Positions 24,055-33,779 of a stretch of 64,000 nt of DNA are shown in pieces (position 1 is the stretch's first letter; the number at the start of each line of letters is the position of its first letter). The translations under genes were made by a program, and so were the position numbers. The stretch spans positions 1 to 64,000 of the forward strand of contig NZ_JAHKPV010000018.1 in NCBI RefSeq assembly GCF_018860765.1. The letters are read 5' to 3'. The notes under the pieces are model-generated. The model was not told the DNA's origin and did no database searches. It saw only the letters and a list, made by a program, of their open reading frames with translations. The DNA is from Marinobacter salexigens (lineage in GTDB: Bacteria > Pseudomonadota > Gammaproteobacteria > Pseudomonadales > Oleiphilaceae).

Positions 24055-25068
24055 ATGAGTATTCAAAAAGAACTGCTTTCGACGATTGAAAAGCTTGTTC
24101 AGCCGGGTAAAGGTATTCTTGCCGCTGACGAAAGCCACCCTACTATTGCCAAACGTTTCACAGCTGTTGGTGTTGAGTCCACGGAGGACAAGCGGCGGGA
24201 ATATCGTAGCCTGATCTTCTCCCCAGAAGGGCTTGGCGACTTCATAAGCGGCGTTATTCTTTTTGAGGAAACCCTTGGCCAAATCAGTTTGGACAATGTA
24301 CCAATACCAAAGCTGTTGGAAAATCAGGGCATAGTGCCGGGCATTAAAGTGGATAAAGGTAAAAAGCCTCTGGTGAACGCCCCGGGGGACGAGATCACCT
24401 ATGGATTAGACGGTTTGGACGACCGTCTGGAAATCTACAAAAGCCAAGGCGCCCGCTTTGCCAAGTGGCGTGCTGTCTATAACGTATCTGAGACACTGCC
24501 CTCGCAACAGGCGATCGAAGCCAACGCCGAAATGCTGGCCCGCTATGCCGCGCTTTGTCAGGCTATTGGCATTGTGCCTATTGTGGAGCCGGAAGTACTG
24601 ATCGATGGCGATCATTCAATCGAGCGTTCGGCAGAAGTAAACGAGGCTGTAATAACAGAAGTTTTTAACGCACTTCGCAGGCACCGTGTATTGCTGGAAG
24701 CCATCATACTAAAGCCCAGCATGGTCACTCCCGGCAAAGCATGTACAAAGGCGTCTCCGGAGGAAATAGCTAAGGCAACCTTGCAGGTATTTCGCAGAGT
24801 GGTCCCTGCTGCGGTGCCAGGCATTAACTTTCTTTCCGGAGGGCAAACTCCTGAAGAAGCCACGCTAAATTTAAACGCCATGAACAGCCTTGGCCAACAG
24901 CCTTGGAATTTGAGCTTTTCCTATGGCAGGGCTCTGCAAGAGCCCGCACAACGAGCCTGGGCAGGCAATCGGGACAACGCAGGCGCCACCCAAAATGCCA
25001 TGCTCAAGCGAGCCAAACTTAACGGCGCTGCCTGTTCCGGGAGGTATGAAGCAGGTATGGAAGACTGA
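24055..25068 (+). CDS. Fructose-bisphosphate aldolase, class I
   Basis: 337 residues, a class I (Schiff-base) aldolase. GKGILAADESHPTIAKRF, GVILFEETL, FAKWRAVYNV, PIVEPEVLIDGDH and LEAIILKPSMVTPG (Schiff-base lysine) and FLSGGQTPEEATLNLNAMN are all conserved. Catalyses fructose 1,6-bisphosphate cleavage or synthesis in glycolysis/gluconeogenesis without a metal. It is monocistronic and converges on the next gene with only two bases between stop codons. Confidence 0.93.
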   Translation: MSIQKELLSTIEKLVQPGKGILAADESHPTIAKRFTAVGVESTEDKRREYRSLIFSPEGLGDFISGVILFEETLGQISLDNVPIPKLLENQGIVPGIKVDKGKKPLVNAPGDEITYGLDGLDDRLEIYKSQGARFAKWRAVYNVSETLPSQQAIEANAEMLARYAALCQAIGIVPIVEPEVLIDGDHSIERSAEVNEAVITEVFNALRRHRVLLEAIILKPSMVTPGKACTKASPEEIAKATLQVFRRVVPAAVPGINFLSGGQTPEEATLNLNAMNSLGQQPWNLSFSYGRALQEPAQRAWAGNRDNAGATQNAMLKRAKLNGAACSGRYEAGMED

Positions 25069-25070
25069 GT

Positions 25071-26063
25071 TCAGTCACACCCAACAGTACAACCGCCGTC
25101 ACCGTTGAAGGCGATAATGCGTCCACTTAACGGTACGTGCATTGGGACATTTACCAAATCCCCGAACAAGGCCGTTTTCGAGCCCCGCTTCAACTTTCCA
25201 CCGGATGTAGCGGGTTCATTGGCGTGGGAAGCAATGACCGCTTTTGGATTGATCAAATCATTGATCACATAAGCGGCCTCTTTGGGTCCGGTGGTATAGT
25301 TATCGCCAATATTCATCACCACTAACTCTGCTCCATAGTGATCGTTCACTACCAATTTCTGCTCGGCTGTAATACCAGTGTCCCCGGAGAGGTAAACCAC
25401 CAGACCATTTGAAAAGGTCAGTATGTAACCAGTCGGAGGCCCAACACTTGCGCCAACGCCTGCGGCTTGCAGATATTCCGCCAGCGGACCGGTGAGAAAC
25501 GATGGTGCAACCCCATTACTGTGAACTGCCGGTACGGTAGTGATAGCGACACCGCCCACTTTTAACTCTCCACCGAAGCGCACCAACATGGAGTTGGCCG
25601 GATCGCCGCCCGAGTCTTTCAGCTTGGCGGCAAAAAATGCCGGCATCTCGCTGCCAGTTATAATTTTTGCATTTTTTTTCACCGCAATGTCTACGGTGTT
25701 GGATTGAGGCAGTGTAACCACCGGGAACGCTGGCCCGCCGCAATTACCGGCGTTGGTTTCTTTGATACGGCGATCGCCCAGATGGTCGCCGTGCATATGC
25801 GACACCAGAACTACATCAATTTTGCCAAGGCGGGGGTCATCAGGGCCTGCCACTGTGCGACCGGCATCGTAAAGAATACGCGTACCATTAGGATCTTCAA
25901 AAACCATGGCCCGATCCAGAGCACAGAACTCGCCATCATGGCTTCCCAACGGTGTGACCTTAACATCACCCTCTGCAGCACCCGTGCCAGACACCAGCCC
26001 GAGCGACAGAAAAACTCCGCTCATTAGGCCTCTAAAGGCCCCGAATTTCATTTTTTTGGACAT
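25071..26063 (-). CDS. Secreted metallo-beta-lactamase-fold hydrolase
   Basis: About 330 residues. A signal peptide (SGVFLSLGLVSGTGAAE) precedes an MBL domain: VLVSHMHGDHLGD (HxHxDH metal site), VPAVHSNG (third ligand), SGDTGI, and HANEPATSGG. This is the pattern of UlaG/YcbL-like or lactonase-type enzymes rather than true beta-lactamases. The ATG at 26063 has GGGGAG upstream; the TTG at 26066 is less likely. Periplasmic hydrolysis of a phosphate ester, lactone or similar substrate is possible but not determinable. Two cysteines occur at the extreme C-terminus (GCTVGC). Confidence 0.75.
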   Translation of the reverse strand: MSKKMKFGAFRGLMSGVFLSLGLVSGTGAAEGDVKVTPLGSHDGEFCALDRAMVFEDPNGTRILYDAGRTVAGPDDPRLGKIDVVLVSHMHGDHLGDRRIKETNAGNCGGPAFPVVTLPQSNTVDIAVKKNAKIITGSEMPAFFAAKLKDSGGDPANSMLVRFGGELKVGGVAITTVPAVHSNGVAPSFLTGPLAEYLQAAGVGASVGPPTGYILTFSNGLVVYLSGDTGITAEQKLVVNDHYGAELVVMNIGDNYTTGPKEAAYVINDLINPKAVIASHANEPATSGGKLKRGSKTALFGDLVNVPMHVPLSGRIIAFNGDGGCTVGCD

Positions 26064-26187
26064 CAAAGAACTCCCCTAAATGGTTTTGTTTTTTGCTCTC
26101 CACAGAAAATACGAACACAGAACAACTCTGTACCAGTGTAGTTCGCAATCAGGAAGAACGAGGGAGATGTAATCAAAAAAAGAAGCT

Positions 26188-27165
26188 TCAGGCTGCTCGA
26201 GTAGCGTTCCGTGATGAAGCTATGCCTTGTTCGAGGCAGGCGAACATGAGTGCCACTTCACGAATTTTGCGGGCATCCTGCCAGATGGCCTCAGCCTCTG
26301 GGAAGCCTTGACGCAGGAAGTTCATCCATTGCTTGATACGGCCAGTCACGTACTTGTCTTCCAACCAACCTTGCAGCACTTCTGCGTACTCCCGAACCAG
26401 CGCTGCTGCCTCTGGCCAAGTCATGTCTGCAACCTCAACACCCTGTTGGCTGGCTTTGATCTTGCGTGCGAGATCCGGCCTTGCTATCAAGCCGCGGCCG
26501 ATCATCACGTCCTCACAACCGGACACCTCACGGCAACGCCAGTAGTCCGCAACCGTCCAAATTTCGCCGTTGGCAATAACTTTAGCTTTTACCGCTTCCC
26601 GGGCTTTGGCAATTTCTTCCCAATAGGCTGGCGGCTTATAACCATCAACCTTACTCCGAGCATGGATAACGATCTCTTCCGCCCCGGCAGCTTCCAATGC
26701 CTGAGCACAAGCCACTCCCATAGAGCGATCGTCATACCCCAAACGCATTTTTGCCGTTACCGGCACGCCTGCAGGCACCGCCTTACGTACAGCGGCGACA
26801 ATGTCATACATTAACTCCGGCTCACGCATAAGCACACAACCGCCCTTGTGCTTGTTCACCGTTTTCGCAGGACAACCAAAGTTGATATCTACCTGTGTCG
26901 CGCCCAATTCTGAGGCTTTACGGCCGTGCCAGCCCATTTGCTCGGGGTCTGACCCCAAGAGCTGGACCGCCACCGGAGTGCCCACTTGCGTGAGTGACTG
27001 GTTGTGCAGCTCCGGCGCGAACTTATAAAAGACCCTTGGCGGCAACATGCTGTGGGTCACACGGATAAACTCCGTCACGCACCGGTCGATCCCGCCTACT
27101 TTCGTAAGCGTTTCGCGAATAGGTGCATCGACCAGCCCTTCCATCGGGGCAAGAATGATCCGCAT
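26188..27165 (-). CDS. dusC: tRNA-dihydrouridine(16) synthase DusC
   Basis: 325 residues. FMN-binding TIM barrel with MRIILAPMEGLVDAPIRE at the start, CVTEFIRV, VDINFGCPAKTVNKHKGG (catalytic cysteine), VTAKMRLGYDD and VIANGEIWTVADY, then VMIGRGLIARPDL. The opening and CITEFxRV-like block indicate DusC, which reduces U16 of tRNA, rather than DusA or DusB. The start needs no adjustment. Confidence 0.9.
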   Translation of the reverse strand: MRIILAPMEGLVDAPIRETLTKVGGIDRCVTEFIRVTHSMLPPRVFYKFAPELHNQSLTQVGTPVAVQLLGSDPEQMGWHGRKASELGATQVDINFGCPAKTVNKHKGGCVLMREPELMYDIVAAVRKAVPAGVPVTAKMRLGYDDRSMGVACAQALEAAGAEEIVIHARSKVDGYKPPAYWEEIAKAREAVKAKVIANGEIWTVADYWRCREVSGCEDVMIGRGLIARPDLARKIKASQQGVEVADMTWPEAAALVREYAEVLQGWLEDKYVTGRIKQWMNFLRQGFPEAEAIWQDARKIREVALMFACLEQGIASSRNATRAA

Positions 27166-27189
27166 GGAGCCTCCATCTGTTCAAAATTC

Positions 27190-27224
27190 AAGCGAGCGCG
27201 ATTGTAGGCAATTCGCGCTCGCTT
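27190..27224 (-). terminator. Strong hairpin between katA and dusC
   Basis: AAGCGAGCGCG (27190–27200) pairs with CGCGCTCGCTT (27214–27224), and the loop sequence ATTG…CAAT extends the stem. It is likely the terminator of katA on the minus strand, close upstream of the dusC start. A weaker hairpin (CCGACCCGTT…ACGGATCGG) lies at about 27240–27261. Confidence 0.6.
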
Positions 27225-27300
27225 TGATAGTGAAGGCTACCGACCCGTTAAACGGATCGGCTCCTTCCTCATGAAGGACTCTTTATAGTGCTGGCCGATC

Positions 27301-28815
27301 TTACTCGTCCAATTCGGGGATAGCAGACAGCTCATCAGGCGACTTGACCGACATACCCAAAGCCTTGGCAACCCCTTCGCCATAAGCTCGGTCGCAACGG
27401 GTGCAGTTGTCGATATGACGCTGTTTAATGAAATCAGGAGCGTCCCCCATGTTTCGCCCTGTATTTTCAAACAGTACCTGCTGTTGCGCAGGCGTCATTA
27501 GCTGAAAGAGTGCGCGCGGCTGGCTGTAATAATCGTCATCATCCTCGCGGAAATCGAACATAGCCGCATTGCCGTCGATCTTGAGCGGTGGCTCCGCATA
27601 TTCGGGCTGATCTTTCCAATGGCCGAAGCTGTTTGGCTGATAGTGCGGCAAACTACCGTAATTGCCGTCCATCCTGCCAAGACCATCGCGATGGTTGCTC
27701 ATGACCGGGCATTTAGCCGCATTGACCGGCACTTGCTGATAGTTCACGCCCAGACGATATCTTTGCGAATCCGGGTAATTGATCAACCGCGTCTGAAGCA
27801 TCTTATCCGGGGACACGCTTATACCAGGCACAAGATTCGCTGGCGAGAAGGCCGCCTGCTCAACATCCATATGATAGTTTTCTGGATTCCGGTTTAGCTC
27901 AAACTCGCCGACCTCGATGAGTGGGTAGTCCCCTTTAGGCCAAACCTTGGTCAGGTCAAACGGGTGCACGTGGTACGTTTCCGCGTCGGCTTCGGGCATC
28001 ACCTGCACATACATTTTCCAGCGTGGAAAGTCTTCACGCTCAATTGCTTCAAAAAGATCCCGCTGATGGCTTTCACGGTCATCAGCAACAATCGCTGAAG
28101 CCTCTGCGTCGGTCAAATTCTCAATGCCCTGCTGGGTTCTGAAGTGGAATTTCACCCAGTAGCGCTCACCTGCGTCGTTCCAGAAGCTGTAAGTGTGGCT
28201 GCCAAAACCATGCATGTGTCGGTAGCTCTTAGGAATACCGCGATCGGACATGACTACAGTCACCTGATGCAGAGCTTCAGGCAGCAGCGTCCAGAAATCC
28301 CAGTTGTTCGTGGGCGACCGCATGTTGGTTTTAGGATCGCGTTTTACCGCTTTATTCAAGTCTGGAAACTTTTTGGCATCCCGCAAGAAGAACACAGGTG
28401 TGTTGTTACCCACCATGTCCCAGTTGCCCTCTTCGGTATAGAACTTGAGCGCAAAGCCGCGAATGTCCCGCTCGGCGTCGGCCGCGCCCCGCTCCCCTGC
28501 CACAGTGCTGAAGCGGGCAAACATCTCGGTCTTTTTACCTACTGCACTGAAAATTTTAGCGCGTGTATAGCGGGTGATGTCGTTGGTTACGGTGAACGTG
28601 CCGAACGCACCGGAGCCTTTGGCGTGCATGCGACGCTCAGGGATGACCTCACGCACGAAATTGGCGAGTTTTTCGTTGAGCCACACGTCCTGAACCAGCA
28701 CTGGCCCACGTTTACCAGCAGTCATCGAGTTCTGGTTGTCTACTACCGGAGCACCAAAGGCCGTTGTAAGGTGTGATACCGGGCATTTGCTTTTATTCGA
28801 TTTTTCATCGGTCAT
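27301..28815 (-). CDS. katA: Catalase (monofunctional haem catalase)
   Basis: 504 residues. Distal histidine in [16 protein letters not shown] (about 57), asparagine in [17 protein letters not shown] [26 protein letters not shown] and the proximal haem tyrosine in [14 protein letters not shown] (about 355). Converts hydrogen peroxide to water and oxygen. The C-terminus has [22 protein letters not shown] typical of clade 3. The ATG at 28815 has AGAGGGA upstream. Confidence 0.95.
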   Translation of the reverse strand: MTDEKSNKSKCPVSHLTTAFGAPVVDNQNSMTAGKRGPVLVQDVWLNEKLANFVREVIPERRMHAKGSGAFGTFTVTNDITRYTRAKIFSAVGKKTEMFARFSTVAGERGAADAERDIRGFALKFYTEEGNWDMVGNNTPVFFLRDAKKFPDLNKAVKRDPKTNMRSPTNNWDFWTLLPEALHQVTVVMSDRGIPKSYRHMHGFGSHTYSFWNDAGERYWVKFHFRTQQGIENLTDAEASAIVADDRESHQRDLFEAIEREDFPRWKMYVQVMPEADAETYHVHPFDLTKVWPKGDYPLIEVGEFELNRNPENYHMDVEQAAFSPANLVPGISVSPDKMLQTRLINYPDSQRYRLGVNYQQVPVNAAKCPVMSNHRDGLGRMDGNYGSLPHYQPNSFGHWKDQPEYAEPPLKIDGNAAMFDFREDDDDYYSQPRALFQLMTPAQQQVLFENTGRNMGDAPDFIKQRHIDNCTRCDRAYGEGVAKALGMSVKSPDELSAIPELDE

Positions 28816-29001
28816 GGTCAATCCCTCTGTAGTTCATAACGTCACTAATCCGCTTATACCGAGATTCAGCGATACTAGAGCCTCAGCAATCACTTGTGTC
28901 GGTGTAAGCATCTAACGTTATTGAAGCACTGCAACCGCAGTTTGGATAATCAATTCCGGAAAAGAGCGCTAAAGCTTTTAACTATCAATAGAGGAAAGTC
29001 A

Positions 29002-29220
29002 TTAAATACGCTCAATGAACTCAAACTTGCCTTGCTTATTGAACACGATTCGGAAGGAGCCACGAACGCCGTCGCGTAAGTAGAAACGGGAGAGAATTCG
29101 GGCCGGGAAACGGACTGAGCGTCCATCCCGGGCCCGGGTGTGAACATCGGTAGCAACGCCCTGATAGAGCTTTATCCACTCATCAGGGCTGATGCTTATG
29201 TCCACAATAATCTGGTGCAT
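29002..29220 (-). CDS. DUF2835 family protein
   Basis: 72 residues, normal length for the family. The pattern YYxGxAxxVxxRARDGRxVxFPAxxLxRF, here LYQGVATDVHTRARDGRSVRFPA, and the final F.F.E/Q terminus match DUF2835, found next to htpG or related genes in many gammaproteobacteria. It is five bases after the htpG stop and probably co-transcribed. Function unknown. Confidence 0.85.
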   Translation of the reverse strand: MHQIIVDISISPDEWIKLYQGVATDVHTRARDGRSVRFPARILSRFYLRDGVRGSFRIVFNKQGKFEFIERI

Positions 29221-29225
29221 GGGGC

Positions 29226-31118
29226 TTAGTTAGCCAGTTCCAGCAACAGACGGTTCAAGCGGGTGACGTAAGCACCCGGGTCTTGCAGCTGCTCGCCGCT
29301 AGCCAGAGTGGCTTGGTCCAGAAGCACGGCAGAGAGCTCGCTGAAGCGCTCATCGCCCTTCTCGCTTTCAAGGCGCTGAACCAGCGGGTGGTCCACGTTG
29401 ATTTCAAAGATCGGCTTGCTGTCCGGAACCTTCTGGCCCGCCGCTTCCATGATCTTTTTCATCTGGGCACCCATATCAAAATCGCCCGTTACCAAGCATG
29501 CAGGGGAATCCGTAAGGCGGTTGGTTACGCGCACTTCCTGAACCCGGTCAGTAAGAGCCGTTTTGATTCGCTCCAATAGATCTTTGTGCTCTTCGGCAGC
29601 TTCTTCCTTGTGTTTTTTGTCTTCTTCGGTTTCAACTTCGCCAAGATCAAGATCGCCACGGGCGACGTCCTGAAACTGCTTTTCGTTATATTCATTGAGG
29701 TAACCCATCATCCACTCGTCAATACGGTCAGAGAGGATCAGCACTTCGATGCCTTTCTTGCGGAAGACTTCCAAATGCGGGCTGCTCTTGGCGGCCATGA
29801 AGTTGTCAGCCGTGATGTAGTATATTTTGCTCTGACCTTCTTTCATGCGCTCGATGTACTGGTCCAGAGATACGTTTTGGGCACTCTCACCTGTGTGGGT
29901 AGAGGCAAAGCGCAGCAGGCCAGCAATTTTCTCGCGATTGCTGAAATCTTCCGCGGGACCTTCTTTAATTACGGCGCCAAACTCGTTCCAGAACTTCTGA
30001 TATTCGTCTGCATCTTTCTTCGACAGTTTGGATAGCATATCCAGCACGCGCTTAGTAAGAGCGGTGCGAATGCTGTCTACGGTTGCGTCGTTCTGCAAAA
30101 TCTCACGAGAAACGTTCAGGGACAGATCATTTGAGTCCACTACACCCTTGGCAAAGCGCAAGTAGAGTGGCAAGAACTGCTCTGCGTCGTCCATGATGAA
30201 TACGCGCTGCACGTAGAGCTTCAAGCCTCGGGGCGCATCACGGTTGTACATGTCGAACGGAGCGCGAGCCGGTATGTACAACAGGCTGGTGTAGTCCAGC
30301 TTGCCTTCCACTTTGTTGTGGGACCAGATAAGCGGGTCTTCAAAGTCGTGAGCGATATGCTTGTAGAACTCTTTGTATTCTTCATCTTTAATTTCGGTAC
30401 GGGGCAGAGTCCAGAGCGCTGTTGCGTCGTTAACGGTTTCGTCTTTGGGCTCTTCGCCTTCTTCGGTCGGCTCGGATTTCATGATGACCGGGAAGGAGAT
30501 GTGGTCAGAGTACTTTTTGACTAGGTTGCGCAGGCGGAAGCCGTCGGCAAACTCGGTGGCTTCTGGCTTCAGGTGGATGACAATTTCGGTGCCGCGCTTT
30601 TCGCGAGTAACCTGTTCAATGGTAAATTCGCCATCACCGGCAGATTGCCAATGTACGCCTTCTTCTACAGGCGTTCCTGCACGGCGGGTGAACACGTCCA
30701 CTTTGTCGGCAACGATGAAGGCGGAATAAAAGCCTACACCGAATTGGCCGATCAGTTTGCTGTCTTTCTTTTCGTCACCGGAGAGCTGTTTGAGGAATTC
30801 TGCGGTGCCGGAGCGGGCGATGGTGCCCAGATTCTGGACAACGTCTTCGCGGCTCATGCCGATGCCGTTGTCGGCCAGAGTGATGGTGTTCGCTTCTTTG
30901 TCGAAGTCGAGCCGGATTTGTAGCTCTGAGTCGCCTTCGTAGAGGCCGTCGTCTTTCACTGCGGCGAAGCGCATTTTGTCGGCGGCGTCGGAGGCGTTGG
31001 AAATCAGTTCTCGGAGGAAGATTTCCTTGTTTGAGTACAGGGAATGGATCATCAGGTGAAGTAGTTGTTTTACTTCGGTCTGGAATCCTAAGGTCTCTTT
31101 TTTCGATTCAACGGTCAT
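29226..31118 (-). CDS. htpG: Molecular chaperone HtpG (Hsp90)
   Basis: 630 residues, matching bacterial Hsp90. N-terminal ATPase: [32 protein letters not shown] and [14 protein letters not shown] (lid). The middle domain has the catalytic arginine region NVSREILQ and [12 protein letters not shown]. The C-terminal dimerisation domain ends in YVTRLNRLL. It is an ATP-dependent cytosolic chaperone. A long inverted repeat lies upstream of it. Confidence 0.97.
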   Translation of the reverse strand: MTVESKKETLGFQTEVKQLLHLMIHSLYSNKEIFLRELISNASDAADKMRFAAVKDDGLYEGDSELQIRLDFDKEANTITLADNGIGMSREDVVQNLGTIARSGTAEFLKQLSGDEKKDSKLIGQFGVGFYSAFIVADKVDVFTRRAGTPVEEGVHWQSAGDGEFTIEQVTREKRGTEIVIHLKPEATEFADGFRLRNLVKKYSDHISFPVIMKSEPTEEGEEPKDETVNDATALWTLPRTEIKDEEYKEFYKHIAHDFEDPLIWSHNKVEGKLDYTSLLYIPARAPFDMYNRDAPRGLKLYVQRVFIMDDAEQFLPLYLRFAKGVVDSNDLSLNVSREILQNDATVDSIRTALTKRVLDMLSKLSKKDADEYQKFWNEFGAVIKEGPAEDFSNREKIAGLLRFASTHTGESAQNVSLDQYIERMKEGQSKIYYITADNFMAAKSSPHLEVFRKKGIEVLILSDRIDEWMMGYLNEYNEKQFQDVARGDLDLGEVETEEDKKHKEEAAEEHKDLLERIKTALTDRVQEVRVTNRLTDSPACLVTGDFDMGAQMKKIMEAAGQKVPDSKPIFEINVDHPLVQRLESEKGDERFSELSAVLLDQATLASGEQLQDPGAYVTRLNRLLLELAN

Positions 31119-31161
31119 TTACTGTCTCTCCTGCTGCAAACATTGGGGGAGGACGCGAGAA

Positions 31162-31237
31162 CAGAGGGGCTTTTCAAAACACGCTGTGAATACGTCCGTG
31201 CACGCTCGGCTCCGCACGGTTTTGAAAAGCCCCTCTG
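31162..31237. repeat. Intergenic dyad repeat, 19-bp arms
   Basis: CAGAGGGGCTTTTCAAAAC (31162–31180) is repeated in inverse at 31219–31237 around a 38-base loop containing AACACGCTGT and CGGCTCCGCA. It lies between htpG and the thioesterase genes, upstream of htpG. Repeats with this shape are typical of Marinobacter intergenic regions (from memory). A degenerate relative without arms is at 9549–9586. Confidence 0.75.
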
Positions 31238-31323
31238 CTCCCACGTCATCTAACGTTCAGGTTCGTCTTGCAGCAAAAGTGGGGGCATGTGGAGGCATTT
31301 CAAGCCCCTAGATGCTTACGAGG

Positions 31324-31758
31324 TCAGTCTTCCAGCAAGAAGTGTGCTCTTGCGGTGGAGATCGGCTTGGAGCGGGATTTTTGCCAAGCAGTGATCATTA
31401 CGTTCGCCACGCGATTGCCTTGGCGCGTTAGCTTGCACTCGGCGTAGGTTTCGCGGTCGAGGCCTGCGCGGAGGTAGTCTAACGAGAAGTTGACGATGCG
31501 TGGCATGCGCACGGTTTCTTGGGCGAGCATGAGGTAGATTGCAGCAGAGAGCTCCATGAAACCGCCGATTACGCCGCCGTGTATCGCAGGTAATACCGGG
31601 TTACCGAGGTTTTGGTCTTTTGCCGGTAGGCGAAAGATGAGGTCGTCGCCAAACTGGTCGCATTCCAAGCCGATAAATTTTGCGTAGGGGACGCTGTTGA
31701 TCAAGCGGGAGAAGTCACCGGTTTCTCGGGTGTATTTTAGGATTTCAGGGTCGGTCAT
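31324..31758 (-). CDS. PaaI-type hotdog thioesterase
   Basis: 144 residues. The hotdog-fold motif IHGGVIGGFMELSAAIYLML (active-site GG loop and aspartate/glutamate region) and the strand MPRIVNFSLDYLRAGL are characteristic of PaaI/acyl-CoA thioesterases. Probably hydrolyses an acyl-CoA. The start codon overlaps the stop of the next upstream gene by four bases, so the two form a bicistronic pair and perhaps a heteromer. Confidence 0.8.
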   Translation of the reverse strand: MTDPEILKYTRETGDFSRLINSVPYAKFIGLECDQFGDDLIFRLPAKDQNLGNPVLPAIHGGVIGGFMELSAAIYLMLAQETVRMPRIVNFSLDYLRAGLDRETYAECKLTRQGNRVANVMITAWQKSRSKPISTARAHFLLED

Positions 31759-32225
31759 ACCGGGCCTCCGGTGATTTTTTCGCGGTAGGCTTTTGGTAGA
31801 GCTTGGGGGCCGATGCGCATGAAGGTGCCAACGCAGTTGGCGACGGTTTCCCCGCCTTCTTGATAGGCTTCGCAGCGGGTGAATATGATGTTGCGGGTCA
31901 TTCTGTATACCTCTGCACGCGCATAGACCGGTTTGTGGGGTTCGGCTGGGCGCATGTAGTCAACCCTTAGGTCCAGTGTGGGGCAGAGTTCGAATACCTC
32001 CAAAGCGCAGAGCATGAGTGAACCGGATGTGGTGTCCATCAGGGTGGTGATGGCGCCGCCATGGATCACGCCTGTGTCTGGGTTGCCGATGATTTTTTCG
32101 TTGTAGGGCAGGCAAAGGGTTAAGCTGCACTCGGTGGTTTCGGTAACCGTCAACCCAAGCTCTTTGGCTTGGTTGAGTGTGTCGATAAACCGGGTAACCC
32201 GGTCGGCTCGGATTTGATTATCCAT
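31755..32225 (-). CDS. PaaI-type hotdog thioesterase
   Basis: 156 residues. VIHGGAITTLMDTTSGSLML carries the PaaI active-site GG and the aspartate; LDLRVDYMRPAEPHKPVYARAEVYRMTRN is the second conserved block. It is the upstream partner of the second thioesterase, overlapping it by four bases. Substrate unknown; acyl-CoA is likely. Confidence 0.82.
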   Translation of the reverse strand: MDNQIRADRVTRFIDTLNQAKELGLTVTETTECSLTLCLPYNEKIIGNPDTGVIHGGAITTLMDTTSGSLMLCALEVFELCPTLDLRVDYMRPAEPHKPVYARAEVYRMTRNIIFTRCEAYQEGGETVANCVGTFMRIGPQALPKAYREKITGGPV

Positions 32226-32331
32226 TCAGAACAAACCTGTGGTTCATGTATGGGTTTTAAGCTGCCGGTATTTAAAGCCGCCAGCAGCCGTGTAATTATA
32301 TGTTTCTTAAATTCAATAACAGGGGTTGAGA

Positions 32332-33609
32332 GTGAAAAACGCCGTTTTGCAACGCTGCGCGCCGGTTTTAGCGCTAATGCTGCTACTTACCGGGTGTGCT
32401 GTAAACCCGGTAACTGGCGAGAAACAGCTTTCGTTAATTGGCGAAAGCCAAGAACTTGCGCTGGGCGCAGAGCAGTATACGCCTACCCAACAGACTCAAG
32501 GCGGGCAATTCTACGTTGATCCCGAGCTAACGCTTTACGTGAGAGAAGTTGGCCAAAAGATGGCTCGGGTAAGTGACCGCCCTGACCTACCCTATGAGTT
32601 TGTGGTGCTAAACAGCAGCGTTCCCAACGCTTGGGCTTTGCCCGGAGGCAAGATTGCGATTAACCGGGGGCTACTGGTTAAGTTTGATGATGAAGCCCAA
32701 CTCGCATCTGTGCTTGGACATGAGATTGTACACGCGGCTGCCCGCCACAGTGTTCAGCGCATGCAGCAGGGAATGCTGATTAACGCTGGAGTGGCAGGTC
32801 TGGGCTTTGCGCTGTCAGACAGCCAGTGGAGCGGTCTCCTGATGGGTGGCGCCGCCATGGGAGCTCAGCTCGCTTTAGCGCAGTACGGTCAGGGAGATGA
32901 GCTGGAATCGGACCACTACGGCATCGTTTACATGAAAAAGGCGGGTTACGATCCCCAAGCTGCCGTAGAGCTTCAAGAAATCTTTCTTGAAATGTCCAAA
33001 GGCCGCGAAGCAGGCTTTGTGGACGGACTCTTTGCAACGCACCCGCCGTCTTCGACGCGTGTGCGCGAGAACAGCAAACTGGTGGGTAAGATAGGTTCCG
33101 GTGGCTATCGCGGAGCCGATGTTTATCAGAAAAAAACGGCCTTTCTGCGCAAGGTCCAACCTGCCTACGACGCTCACGATGAGGCCATGAAGTTGGCATC
33201 TGACGGAGACATGAATGCGGCTCTGACAAAAGTCGACGAGGCTATCAATGTGTTACCTCGCGAGGCTATGTTCTATTCATTACGTGGGCGTATCCATCAG
33301 GAGCTAAACAATCCGGATAAAGCCTCTGCTGATTTCGAAAAGGCGGTGTCTCTGTATCCCGAGATGTTTATTTATCGCTTACACAGCGGGCTAAACGCAC
33401 TTACGCTAAACAATCTCAGTAAGGCCCGGGAGAACCTGACCCGGGCAAACGAGGTTGTGCCAACCTCCATCGCCTTTCTCAGGCTTGGGGATATTGCGGT
33501 AAAGGAGAATAACCGTAAGGAAGCCATCGCTTATTACAGTAAAGCGGCGGAGTCCAGCGGCGATATTGCCGAAGAAGCACGGCGAAAACTGGCCGCTCTC
33601 ACCCAGTAA
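32332..33609 (+). CDS. M48-family metalloprotease lipoprotein with TPR repeats (BepA-like)
   Basis: About 425 residues. The signal peptide ends in LLTGC, a lipobox. The M48 domain has ASVLGHEIVHAAARHSVQRM (HExxH zinc site) and the third ligand region ELESDHYGIVYM. The C-terminal part holds tetratricopeptide-like helices (residues about 290–420). This is the BepA/YcaL group, which degrades or assists outer-membrane proteins in the periplasm. The GTG at 32332 is chosen because AGGGG lies six bases upstream; the TTG at 32326 is too close to it. Confidence 0.85.
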   Translation: MKNAVLQRCAPVLALMLLLTGCAVNPVTGEKQLSLIGESQELALGAEQYTPTQQTQGGQFYVDPELTLYVREVGQKMARVSDRPDLPYEFVVLNSSVPNAWALPGGKIAINRGLLVKFDDEAQLASVLGHEIVHAAARHSVQRMQQGMLINAGVAGLGFALSDSQWSGLLMGGAAMGAQLALAQYGQGDELESDHYGIVYMKKAGYDPQAAVELQEIFLEMSKGREAGFVDGLFATHPPSSTRVRENSKLVGKIGSGGYRGADVYQKKTAFLRKVQPAYDAHDEAMKLASDGDMNAALTKVDEAINVLPREAMFYSLRGRIHQELNNPDKASADFEKAVSLYPEMFIYRLHSGLNALTLNNLSKARENLTRANEVVPTSIAFLRLGDIAVKENNRKEAIAYYSKAAESSGDIAEEARRKLAALTQ

Positions 33610-33632
33610 CCTTATAAATCATAATCAATATA

Positions 33633-33667
33633 GGGCCGAACTCTCTGAGACTTCGGCCTTTTTTTAT
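33633..33667 (+). terminator. Rho-independent terminator of the M48 protease gene
   Basis: GGCCGAA (33634–33640) and TTCGGCC (33652–33658) enclose TCTC/GAGA pairing, followed by a run of seven Ts. A textbook intrinsic terminator 24 bases after the stop. Confidence 0.85.
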
Positions 33668-33779
33668 TCCTGCGTTTCGGTTTGCCGAGGACGCGCCGGT
33701 TTGCCGTCACCATGAGCATTGACTTTTAGAGCAATAACTCTAAAAATCAGCTATCGATAACTTAAATCAGGTGACGGAC

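Noticed and set aside
28894..29079. 61-codon plus-strand frame between katA and DUF2835
   Set aside because: Overlaps DUF2835 on the other strand; no signature or ribosome site.
31119..31160. Heat-shock (sigma-32) promoter before htpG
   Set aside because: CCCCAAT is present but no CTTGAA-type -35 at 13–17 bases; the TTGAAA in the repeat is 23 bases away.
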